A stretch of DNA of 64,000 nt from the NCBI RefSeq assembly GCF_000764305.2, contig NW_025934720.1, positions 124,001 through 188,000 of the forward strand, written 5' to 3'. How positions within the stretch are numbered: the first letter of the stretch is position 1; every line of letters begins with the position of its first letter. The notes under the pieces are model-generated. The model did no database searches. It saw nothing but the letters and a program-made list of their open reading frames with translations, and was not told the origin of the DNA. Of this stretch, positions 23,162-33,450 are shown in pieces. This DNA is from Hyalella azteca (taxonomy: Eukaryota; Arthropoda; Malacostraca; Amphipoda; Hyalellidae). The position numbers and the translations under genes were made by a program.

Positions 23162-24034
23162 CCAAAAAGGGTTGACGAGATGACGAAAGGTTGATCAGAT
23201 GACGAAAAATGGGTTGACGAAATGACGAAAAAGGGTTAACGAAATGACGAAAAAAGATTGATGAACTGACTAAAAAGAGTTGACTAGGAGATGGAAAAGG
23301 GTTGACGAGAAAACGAAAAGGGTTGACGAAATGACGAAAAAGGGTTGACGTGATGACGAAAAATGGGTTGACGAAACTGCGAAAAATGGTTTGACGAAAT
23401 GACGAAAAAAGGTTTGACGAAATGACGAAAAAAGGTTGACGAAATGATGAAACATGGGTTGACGAAGCGATGAAAAATGGGTTGACGAAAGAATGAAAAA
23501 TGGGTTTGCGAAATGACAAAAAATTGGTTGACGAAATGACGAAAAAGGATTTCCGAGATGACGAAAAAGGGTTGACGAAATGACGAAAACAGGTTGACGA
23601 AATGACTGAAAAGAGCTAACTAGGTGATGAAAAAGGGTTGACGAGATAACGAAAAAGGGTTGACGAAATGACGAAAAAAGGATGGCGAAATGACGAAAAA
23701 GGGTTGACGAAATGACGAAAAAGTGTTGACGAAATTTCGAAAAAGGGTTGACGAGATGACAAAAATAGGTTGACGAAATTAAGAAAAAGGGTTGACGAAA
23801 CGATGAAAAATGGCTTGACGAAATGATGAAAAATGGGTTCGCGAAATTACGAAAAATTGGTTGACGAAATGACGAAAAAGGGTTGACGAGATGACGGAAA
23901 AGGGTTGACGGGATGACCCAAAATGGGTTGACGAGATGACTCAAAATTGCTTGTGAAGGTTTAGAGCGTACGAGGTAAGTTATGCGATAGTGACTGGATG
24001 ACTAGAGGAAGCTATTAGGTTGACGAACTGAACA
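23162..24034. repeat. 22-bp minisatellite (GATGACGAAAAAGGGTTGAC)n
   Basis: About 36 degenerate units of 21-22 bp to 23950, with remnant units to about 24034. The unit reads as the flanks of the neighbouring 32-bp unit (GATGACGAA ... GGTTGACGA) with the middle CTGACAAAATT segment missing. The plus strand is strongly purine-rich. A minus-strand reading frame stays open for 224 codons (23270-23944), as a 22-codon period of the FRQPFFVISSTLF type. Three 22-bp units make 22 codons and none contains a stop, so this is a by-product and not evidence for a protein. Confidence 0.92.
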
Positions 24035-25424
24035 AAGAGGGTAAGAGAAAGTGGCTTTGACATGCGAGCATGACGGTAAGCGTGTCTGGCATTGCTATTT
24101 ATGGATGCGAAAATAATTTTTGAGGTAATAAATTCAGATTATATTTGTGTCAAGTAATTTTAAATTAAAAACTTTCATTTGCTTAGCCCTGAAGTAGGCC
24201 TGCGACATACTTTTGTCTTCGATAGTGATAATGCCTGTGCTATATAGGCATGAGTAGTTTATGTGGGAGAATATTTTGGTGCAAATTACCCTGAGATTTC
24301 TTGCATGGAGCTTAGCCTTGGAGTAAAGCGGTGCTGTTGATGGGCCCTGATTGATTTTCCTGTTCTTGGAAGGGCTTAAGTATAACAAGCAACAAAATAA
24401 TTCGGCAGCAGAGTTTAACGTTGGCGCCGAATACTAACATTTTATTTGTTAACCACTTACCCAGAGAAGTTTCTACTAGTCAGATACCAACGCTATTAAA
24501 TTTCTCATTTTAGCTGCACAATATTAGGGATTTTATACACTTATAATCCGAAAGGAAATATTGCCAAATAACTAACGACTCATGGCCACTCTTCACGTTT
24601 TGATTTTTGTGCTTGTTAATTAGGTGACTTTAAGCATATATCAGCGGCTTAATTAATCGGTTTGGCATAACTCAGCTTTCGAAATCTGAAATTGTTAGTT
24701 GCGATACATTGTACAGAGATAATTACGTTCAATTTTGCTATTGTAAATCTTTGGGATAATTAAATTGTAGATTTGGTAATTTCTGACAGTGGCACGCTTT
24801 GCCTTTCCATACATTGTACAAGTTTATTCCTTACATTGTAGATGGATGGGAGACTCTGAATTCTTTAATAAAACATGAAAAATAAGCGGGTCATGTTGTA
24901 CAAATAGTGACACACTTTCTGCACTTTCACACAAGGGAATCGTTATTTAGACAATATCCCCTAATTTCGTTGAGTGTAGGCATGAACATTCAAGCTTCGA
25001 TAGCATCGACTGGTGCAAAGTCTGAGCGAGGTCTTCACACGTGCCATTTGAACACTGCATTAAACTATGAACCTGACTCGGTAAAGTGAAGTCATGTGAA
25101 CGAGCGATCGTCACATGGTTCGTTGCGATCGACACTTAATTAGGAACTTCTCTACCATTAACTAGGAGCATTCAGACGCGTTATCTAATCAGGTCACGTA
25201 GAACTTCGTGACTTCGTGATAAATTTGTATATCCACTTACGCTTCGTGTACGATGGGGTCAGCTACTCATATATCGATCATTACTGATTTCGGTGACGAC
25301 AAATTTAAGTATCTAGCGCGTTTAGTTGGCACTTAAGCCCCCGATCTTCGCGTCACAGATACAACGATACAACTGTTACAACTGCTACGCTATTACACCT
25401 GTTACACTCTTGCATCTGTTACAA
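24035..25424. other. Intergenic DNA, no gene supported
   Basis: AT-rich with short chance ORFs. Just before the palindrome at 25425, the stretch 25370-25424 repeats CTGTTACA-like words (CTGTTACAAC, CTGTTACACT, CTGTTACAAT) irregularly. Confidence 0.5.
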
Positions 25425-25464
25425 TATTGCACTAAACCAAATATATATTTGTATTAGTGCAATA
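25425..25464. other. 40-bp near-perfect palindrome
   Basis: TATTGCACTAA (25425-25435) pairs with TTAGTGCAATA (25454-25464), and between them CAAATATATATTTG (25438-25451) is itself a perfect palindrome. Only the AC/TA dinucleotides at 25436-25437 and 25452-25453 do not pair. Could be a cruciform-prone site, a transposon scar, or the remains of an inverted duplication. Confidence 0.85.
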
Positions 25465-25728
25465 GTGTAGCAGATTCGTTAGACCAGTTTGCAACTTGTT
25501 TCAGACACTAGCTGTTGCTGAATGGTATTGTTGTGTGGACCGTTGCGTATCTTTTGCAGATACCTATTTTTTTATAATGATAAGATACTGGTAGGCGGTT
25601 CCGGTCACTTTAGATCGAAGTCACGAATAGTTCCGGTCGTTTGGTAATAATTTATTTTGATGTACCAAGTAGTGCAAGAAAACTATTGAAGCTCCATTAC
25701 TGTGCGCCGGGAGCTGAGTGGTTATTGC
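25465..25728. other. Short intergenic stretch
   Basis: GTGTAGCAG just after the palindrome (from about 25465) is nearly the reverse complement of CTGCTACGC at 25383-25391, so a weak outer inverted repeat may surround the palindrome. Nothing else is seen. Confidence 0.4.
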
Positions 25729-25858
25729 GCCGGCAACGGGGCTGAGATTGACTGGGTGCGTTGGAGTTGACTGGCCGTCATGCCGGCAACAGGGCTGAGA
25801 TTGACTGGGTGCGTGGGAGTTGACTGGCCGTCATGCCGGCAACGGGGCTGAGATTGAC
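25729..25858. repeat. 53-bp tandem repeat, 2.5 copies
   Basis: Units start at 25729, 25782 and 25835 (GCCGGCAACGGGGCTGAGAT, with A for G in the second). The first two continue through GACTGGGTGCG and GAGTTGACTGGCCGTCAT. Near-identity between copies suggests a recent duplication. Confidence 0.93.
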
Positions 25859-26615
25859 GGCTGAGTTGCTGCTGTTGCTCGCTCTCCATAAGGAGGCGCC
25901 TGAGGAATCTGGACGACGCCTTGCTTGATTGCTTCCGACCGCCTCTCTCATTTACATAATTAAATTTGCCGGCTCAAAAGAAAGCGCGATATGCCGGTGG
26001 CGGCAGCCGTTCATTGCCGTTGTTGTGATCACTATTGAAGCTCTCATGTTGTGACCATCACTTAAGCTCGCTGTTTTGATCATTTAAGCTCTTCTATTTT
26101 AAACGGGATTAAAGTTTTGCTGTTGTAATTAGCGTTACATTTCATCTGGTACGCATGATCAGTATCACATGTACAGCTTTTCTACTGCGGGCACCATCGT
26201 CTATCAGCTTTTGTAGTTGTTAAGTTACTTCATAGTACGTCGTTATAGCAATGCCTCTGGTTAAAGCCGTTTGCAAAGTTGCAAGTAAATTAAATAAAAC
26301 CCAGTCAATTCTTTCATCAGCAAATTTTACTCATCCAAAAGATCACGAACTAATAAACGATTCTTTTATAACCTTTTGATTTGAAGTAATAGTTACTGAC
26401 TTACCGAATATTTGCCTATACTTCTAAATGTTTAACCACCTGTCTCTTTTAAAGCTCCATGCACAATAAATTTTGCATTAACTTTGCATTTAAGTTGCCA
26501 AAAAATGAGTTTCAAACCGTATCTCACTGTTGTAACCCTACAAACAATAAAGAAGGCATTCTATTTAACGGTTCCCAAGCTATAACATTTTCATAACCGC
26601 TATGCTGTTGTTACA
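25859..26615. other. Intergenic DNA, no gene supported
   Basis: Short GC-richer start (25860-26030) then AT-rich. Words like TGTTGTGATCA/CATTTAAGCTC recur loosely at 26020-26100 but not as a regular array. Confidence 0.45.
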
Positions 26616-26684
26616 GGTAGAACAACAAGCTGTTTTGACCGGTGGAACAACAAGCTATTAAAATCGTTAGAACAGCCAGGCTGC
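26616..26684. repeat. 25-bp tandem repeat, ~2.8 copies
   Basis: GGTAGAACAACAAGCTGTTT at 26616, GGTGGAACAACAAGCTATTA at 26641 and a diverged third unit (GTTAGAACAGCCAGGCTGC) at 26666. Confidence 0.8.
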
Positions 26685-27134
26685 ATGACGTTATAGCTTC
26701 AGTGTTGAGCTCATCAGCGAAAAAATAGTGAAAGTTTGAAATCCATAACTTTTAATACATCAACACACTTCTTTTCACTGTTTTGCCATGAACAAAAAAT
26801 TAAATAAGAAATATTCTTTGCGCAATGCATTAAATATTGTAAGAGGTGCCTTTTATAACCGCGATATCATTTACTGCTACAAGAATCGGTTCAGCAGCAG
26901 AGGCTTTAAGTTGGTGTCGAGAAAAGTTCGAGGAAGTATTTTATCATGAGACCGAGGAGGTCATCAAAGGAAGAGCAGTCGTGTTCAGCAGCCAGTCCAG
27001 ATGACCATAAAAAGTGAAGCGCCCATAAAAACACTCCCTGACCATAAAAAAAATTCGCCCTCTCCATAAGCCGAGCCAATTGTGGCGTGAGGGCTACCCT
27101 TGCGCTTCATTTGTGGCTCCTGTGGCTGTGGCCG
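26685..27134. other. Intergenic DNA before the 27-bp array
   Basis: AT-rich to about 26940, then mixed. CCATAAAAA-type words recur at 27004, 27023 and 27042 (roughly 19-bp spacing), a possible short decayed array. No gene. Confidence 0.4.
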
Positions 27135-27659
27135 CAAGCCCCACGGGGTCACCCGTGACCCCCAGCCCCACTGGGCCACCCGTGACCCCAAGCCTCACTT
27201 GGCCACACGTGACCCCAAGCCCCACGAGGTCATCCGTGACCCCAAGCCCCACGGGGTCACCCGTGACCCCAAGCCCCACGGGGTCATCCGTGACCCCAAG
27301 CCCCACGGGGTCACCCGTGACCCCAAGCCCCACGGGGTCACCCGTGACCCCAAGCCCCACGGGGTCATCCGTGACCCCAAGCCCCACAGGGTCACCCGTG
27401 CCCCAAGCCCCACGGGGCCACCCGTGAACCCAAGCCCCACGGGGCCACCCGTGACCCCAAGCCCCACGGGGTCATCAGTGACCTCAAGCCCCACGGGGTC
27501 ACCCGTGATCCAAGCCCCACGGGGTCACCCGTGACCCCCAAGCCCCACGGGGCCACCCGTGACCCCCAGCCCCACGGGGCCACCCGTGACCCCCAGCCCC
27601 ACGGGGTCACCCGTGACGCCAAGCCCCACGGGGCCACCCGTGACCCCAAGCCCCACGGG
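27135..27659. repeat. 27-bp GC-rich minisatellite with a hairpin in every unit
   Basis: About 19 units of 27 bp of the form CCCCAAGCCCCACGGGGTCA followed by CCCGTGA. Each carries GGGGTCAC-CC-GTGACCCC, an 8-bp perfect inverted repeat with a 2-nt spacer; variant units with GGGGTCAT or GGGGCCAC keep most of the pairing. This is one of the most GC-rich stretches in the window. A 27-bp unit is nine codons, so all frames are open (PTGSPVTPS on plus), which looks protein-like but fits a noncoding array. Confidence 0.95.
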
Positions 27660-29085
27660 TTCAGGCTGCCGACTTTTATGGGCAATTCTTACTGCAATTT
27701 AAATCAATAAGGGCAATTATGGGAAATATCCACGTGTTGTTAATGATTCAAATGTAATTTGAGAATGTAAAGCTGATCATCTCTTTTAATTTGAAGTTTA
27801 TTTATGATTTTGTGCATTTGAAGTTTGATGTGGAGGGAATCCGAATTTAAAGTCTTTAAAATAACTGAAGTTGATAATTACAATATCAAGAAAATTTAAT
27901 TTTTTACCGTGATCTTGTGCAGACGATTTTAATTATAAAAAAATTATTGAGTGACTAGGTATGAATTATTGTTCATACTTTTGTAATAATTATCGGCTAT
28001 TTGCTGCTGCATGCACGTTCCTCGCCGCTCACAAACGAAAACTATGCGAACTAATTAACAAAGTTTATTGAAATCTGAGTTTTTGTGTTTGTTCTGCATT
28101 TAATAAAATATTGTTTGTTGGCTTCGCCTAACAGGGATCCTCTGAATCCTCGTAGGTAGATTGCGCTTGTGGATTGCAACTGTTCAATCCATGACCACTA
28201 TGACCGGTTGGCCTTCATGTACAGATAATTTTTACAAGGGTCTCGCAAATTGCTGCTCAACTCCAAGTTGTTTTTAGCGTTCAACAATTCCATTGGCATT
28301 TAGTCCTGGCTGACCTCTGATCGCTACTCGCTACTCTGGTGCACAGCAAACTTTAATTTTGACCATTTTCAGACAGCCATTAAAAATGACGGGGAACACG
28401 GGTATTCTCCTAAAAATGTCCGTGATGGATATGTTGCCTGCACATTCATTGGCATGTTTGCTGTCATAAAATTGCATGTCAGGCTGTTGTGCGTCGGCTT
28501 CCCACAGCGCTTGATATCCTGTGGAATGTTGAGATTAAATTACCCATCATGCATTTGTTCCTAAAATATTGGAGTTCAGAATTCATAAGAATTTTTCTAA
28601 TATTCTGACGCAAAATTGAGTTACACTTTCCCATTAGATTTACATTGCTGGTGATTGCACAGTTTATATTTTATAATACCATTATCGTTCGCTTAATTTG
28701 AAAAATGAAAAATTTGTATGTGTATTTATTTCTTTGAAAACACAAGTGCCGCGTAATCATAAATCCCCACTTGTACAAATTCCTACTATAATTCAAATCA
28801 GCTTCAGATGCGGTCATTATTCGTTACTTAAACGCTTTCTGGGTGTAATTCTAGGATATTGATAATTTTTGATGCAATGAATACCATGGTAATATTAAAT
28901 TTTCTTTAATTTTTCTTGGCCCTAAACCCGAGTTACAAATCGTAATTTTGATTGTATTTCAACGTAGAGTGCAATCCCTTGTCTATCTTTCATCCACAGG
29001 ATTTCATGAAATTTGATTTAAAGACCCCTTTTAGCGTACACAAATCCCCAGCACCGACTAGCCTTCAATAATTTGCAGCAATCTA
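27660..29085. other. Intergenic DNA, no gene supported
   Basis: AT-rich with a modest GC rise at 28130-28330. No ORF of note, repeat array or RNA gene. Confidence 0.5.
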
Positions 29086-29345
29086 CTGCAGCGCTCCCCT
29101 CCTCTCTCCAGGCATCATTCAAATGCAGCTTGTCTGCATTGATTAGCAAGGCGCACATTTACGGACGGGGCCTGGGGAACTTCTCTTCTCTCCGCAGATT
29201 TTCTCGTCCGGCTTGATTGAAATTGAGGCCAATCAGCCGTGATAATTGCATTACAGGTGATTGACTGCCCAGGCTAATATTGAGATTTCTTTTGCAGGTG
29301 AGCGGCAGTCGACTGATCACTGAGTATACCTCCAGACCCCTACGG
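29086..29345. promoter_or_regulatory. GC-richer block with Pbx/homeodomain-type sites (possible enhancer)
   Basis: This block contains GATTAGCAAGG, AATCAGCCGTGATAATTG, TGATTGACTG (29258-29267, one base from a Pbx-Meis type site TGATTGACAG) and CTAATATTGAG. A 68-codon minus-strand ORF overlaps but has no recognisable domain. Function is inferred from motif clustering alone. Confidence 0.2.
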
Positions 29346-29890
29346 TGAGGGCTCAATTTTCTCATACGTCTCTCAAATTAAGGGTGAGTGTTGATGGATT
29401 TTCGAAAATCACGAACAAAATCCTACTGTGGATTCCTACGAGGTTAAAAAACCTCTAATATCAGGAATTTTATTTTAATATTAGCCTATCGCACTTCACA
29501 TAGGGTGAGTGCGTCTGAATTTGTAAGTCTGTTCACGTTCGCTTCTGAAGAGATTCTTCTCAGATGATATATTTTGCGCGAGTAATTTTGTGTCATTTTT
29601 CCGGCACTTGGCACTACAATTGAAAGTGTTCGAGAAAACCTCCATCGAGATTGAAAGCTAGCGTTTATTTCTATTTCGTTCGCTCCTATTGGGTAAAATG
29701 TAGCAAATAATATTTCATGTAAATTACTTTCTGAGGTCAACTGGGCAAATTTTGAGTTAATAATTATTTACAATGTGCAGATTTGAAGAATTGCAATTTC
29801 GCAAGTTATTTTACAAAAACAGCTGCTAGGAGAGTGCCCATCCTTAGTGTCTCGTAAATGACGAAAGAAAACGTTGTAGTTCAGGCAGAG
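29346..29890. other. Intergenic DNA, no gene supported
   Basis: An 84-codon minus-strand ORF (29486-29740) has no recognisable features. Nothing else is seen before the 9-bp array. Confidence 0.45.
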
Positions 29891-29981
29891 CAGGGCAGGC
29901 AGGGCAGGCAGGGCAGGCAGGGCAGGCAGGGCAGGCAGGGCAGGCAGGGCAGGCAGGGCAGGCAGGGCAGACAGGCAGGGC
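29891..29981. repeat. 9-bp minisatellite (CAGGCAGGG)n
   Basis: About ten units of CAGGCAGGG, almost perfect, with one CAGACAGG change near the end. Read on the minus strand it gives poly-(ALP). The low divergence suggests a young and probably length-variable locus. Confidence 0.95.
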
Positions 29982-32900
29982 AATACTAGCGCTAATCCTA
30001 GAGGCAGTCAACCGCAATCCCTGCCTGAGCCGACGTGCAACAAGCGGCGCCTTCGTACGTACCGCGGCTCCCTGTCGCCTCCCACGGCTCCTTCCTTGAC
30101 CCGGCTTACCCGGCTTCTGGTTTACTAAAACTACAAATGATTTACTTCGCGTTTAATATTCTGATGTGGCGGCTGAAATACTTTACCAACCATCAAAAAT
30201 TATTCTTACTGCCACCCACTCTTGGCAAATGACACAAAAATCAGGTTGAGTACGTACTAGTTTGATTTGTTGAAACAACAATTTATACACGTTATTTCAT
30301 TCCGATCGAGATACCTGGTAGGGCAACGATATACGTTTGGACTACTAAGCTGGTTTAGCGTCACTACCACTAGTAACGGTTGTGACTGCAGGTTTAGTAG
30401 AATGGCAACAAATGGTTTCTGTAGGCGTATCAGGGTCAAAGCTTCATCAACAAATAACAGTTGTAGCACTGAAGTCTTAAGTGACTGTTGTAATATTTCG
30501 GAGGAACGTTGCAGTGACTAATAAACGCTTTGCTTCCCCTGAGTATAAGCAATACTAAGTTTATTTATCCAGGTTCCATATTCAGTATTATTGCTTGCAG
30601 GAAAGCTTGACCATAATCCCTGTTTAGAATGACAGCAGCGACAAATATTTGTATGTCTGTGGTTTCCGGCAAGGAATTTTCGCGCTGATCCTTAGCTTTG
30701 ATGTTACATAAAAAGGAAATACTTTTACTGCACCTGGAGTTAAAATTTGCTCAATGTTGAATGAATATATTTATCTCTTGAACCTGTAGAATGTATTGAA
30801 GAAATAAATATTTTTATGCTCCATTTAATTAAAGTTATTAGAGTAATCAATAATTTCGACGAGCAGTTGCTAATTTTTTCCATTGCATGTTACCCGTCAT
30901 TCTAAGTTACCTTGCACGGTAGAATTTTTGTACGGAATTAGCCTCCGACGGAAAATTATTATGGTTGATTTTTTTTTCTGCTTTCCATGAGGTTCAGCAT
31001 TTTGTTCCGATACGTAAAAAAGTCAAAACTTACACCCAGTTTTAGCGTGAGAGGCGTGTGAAAGAAACCGACATTCGATTGTTAGGATGTTTTTCTTCGC
31101 CCAGGTTCCTTGGACATAATTCTCTAGGGTATCACTTAATAACTCAAAAAATTGTATTCTTGCTAGCGACGCATTCTTTGCGATGTTTACTCGTTTCTCT
31201 TGAAATTGGCCGCGGTACGTCATTTGACGACGATTTGCATCGAGAACGCCAGTTGTGTTGCATCAATGCAAAGTAGAAGCCACGTCTCTCCCTTTACGTT
31301 CTTTTATGATTTTGCCCATAAATATTCTGAGGCATGAAATCAATTCAGTTTCGGCTCGGTCGTGACTATCGTAAAGTCTACCGCCATGCGCACATCAAAT
31401 GCTCAATATTTACACTGGCAAATTGCAAGCGTTTGATTGTAAAAGACGATTTCATGGCTATGCCTCCGATAAAATTTCCCTTCCTCTTCCGTCTAGTGTG
31501 CATTTTGTTTTGATTTCGTGAGTTTCTTGCGAGACTACCCTCAACGTATGCAATTTTTACTAGAATCGTTACTGTGGATGGAAATTTGATCACAAATTTC
31601 TATCTCTATTATTTAAAAATATCTGCGCTGCTTCCGATAATTTATTTATGCATTTTTATTATAACCTTATCTTTTTTCCTGAGTTCTTATTTATGCCGTA
31701 ATTAGAGAGCTGAAGAAAGGAATGCTCACAAGAAAGAAAAGTTTTCATTTTTGCGAGAAAAATGTTGTTCGCTGAATTGAGCGCCTTTCATTTATCTTTC
31801 TGCATCCATTTCAGGGTCTCGAATATCATTTTAATAGTGTATCTTAATGAATTCGGACTTGCGTAATGCGCGAATTATGTTTTCATCAGTGCCGATTAAA
31901 ATTATAAACAATCGATGCTCAGTTTCACATTTTTCCACGATCACTCGAGTTTGTCCAATCAAGTTTGCATGTGTGGGCTTCAATCCAACACTCAGAGACG
32001 TTGGTTAAATAGCGACAGAATTTTTGGCCTCGTGTGGCCATCAATTGGTGCAATTTGACCAGGCAAATGAATGTATTATAGCTACGTCCGCTGTCTAATC
32101 GTGTCTGTCACAAATTTGACAATATGACTCCTTCATTTTCTGAGTGAAACATGCCTTATATATATTGGTATCCATAAATCATACAAGATATGCAAGTCTT
32201 TAGCTGCCTTTATTGCTGCATAATCCACAAGAAAAAGATCGCTGGACAAGAACAGCAAACTACGAAACTCGTTCACGCTTTACTGTAAGTACACACGACG
32301 ATACCGAAAAAAATTCGAGTGGCCTCGAATATAATTTTCTGATTACAATTTATCACAGGAGACGAAGCACGCTAGCTTAATGCTGGTAAAGCATTATTGT
32401 TCCGAAAGCACCGCTTTGCTGCGATAGCTTCAGCATTCTTTAAACATAGTCTTGATTGTTTATGACCTATGGCATTATTCTGGTGATGGTGGCTTAAGAA
32501 TTAAAGCGAGGAATCCATTATAAACATATCCCTGAAAATGAAAAATATTCTTTATTTCGTCGCCTCGAATAAAAACTACAATTTAATCACAAATTATCGG
32601 ATTTAGTCTCAATTTATAAGTGCGAATTAGTCTGAGGAATGCGTGGAATGCTTGCCAGTCCAGTTCAACTTGTAATGCCGATCGCCATCCTTCGCGTGAC
32701 TCTCGCGCTACATGTCCACCAAAAAGACCAAAGTTCGCCACATTGCCGTGAAGAATAAAAATCACCAAAATCCATGGCTTTGTACTTGCCAAATTCGCCG
32801 CAAATCCCGATAGCACAGACTTGGCTGATTGGCTGGCTGGTCGAACAAGCTCCGCACAATCACATTTTTTTTATCTGGGCAGATTTGCGCGGACCTTGGG

Positions 32901-33405
32901 TCCTCATAGTTTTTTGTGTGGTCACCAATGAAATTAGAGGCTCAATCAACGTCCTAACCAAATAAGGGACGAGACGTGCTTCTCTGTAGGCTTTTCTGCG
33001 ATGACAAATCCCGAAAGGTTATAAAAATTCGCCGATACTTCCAAGGACTTGATGTTCTAGCTTATCTTTATTTCTTCTAGCCGTCCACCCAACAGCTCGT
33101 TACAAGAAATCCTACTTCGTACCTTTCGCGATTTATATTCCCACGAATTTGAGTTTCGGGTAATAGGTACATACTCGGGTTTTGATATATAGTGACTTTG
33201 AAATAAATCGTATTTGATGTTCAAAGTTAAGATTTTGATTCTGCTTTCGTTTATCATTTTTGTCATCGGCTGAAATTTTTATCCAAACCGGATATCAAAG
33301 TTGTGTCATATTGAAGTATTAGGAATTCCTAATCCTCGAAATTTTGACGAAGTTATTTGAACATAAAGAATTTCTACTATTTTTAACTTCACTTCGATTC
33401 TCTTA
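29982..33405. other. Intergenic DNA, no gene supported
   Basis: 3.4 kb with only short ORFs on both strands (longest about 84 codons, 30267-30521, serine- and cysteine-rich, no domain). GC-richer at 29990-30130 and 32640-32900. No arrays and no RNA genes recognised. Confidence 0.45.
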
Positions 33406-33450
33406 ATTTTTCGATTAACTTCATTTTTCGATTAACTTCATTTTTCGATT
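33406..33450. repeat. 17-bp tandem repeat, ~2.6 copies
   Basis: ATTTTTCGATTAACTTC at 33406-33422 and 33423-33439, with a partial copy ATTTTTCGATT at 33440-33450. Copies are identical. Confidence 0.9.

Noticed and set aside
23270..23944. 224-codon minus-strand ORF as a protein-coding gene
   Set aside because: It lies wholly inside a 22-bp minisatellite. The translation is a 22-codon periodic sequence that follows from three stop-free units, with no non-repeat domain.
27080..27687. Pro/Thr/Ser-rich mucin-like protein
   Set aside because: The 27-bp unit is nine codons and is open in several frames on both strands. Hairpin-forming noncoding array is the simpler explanation.
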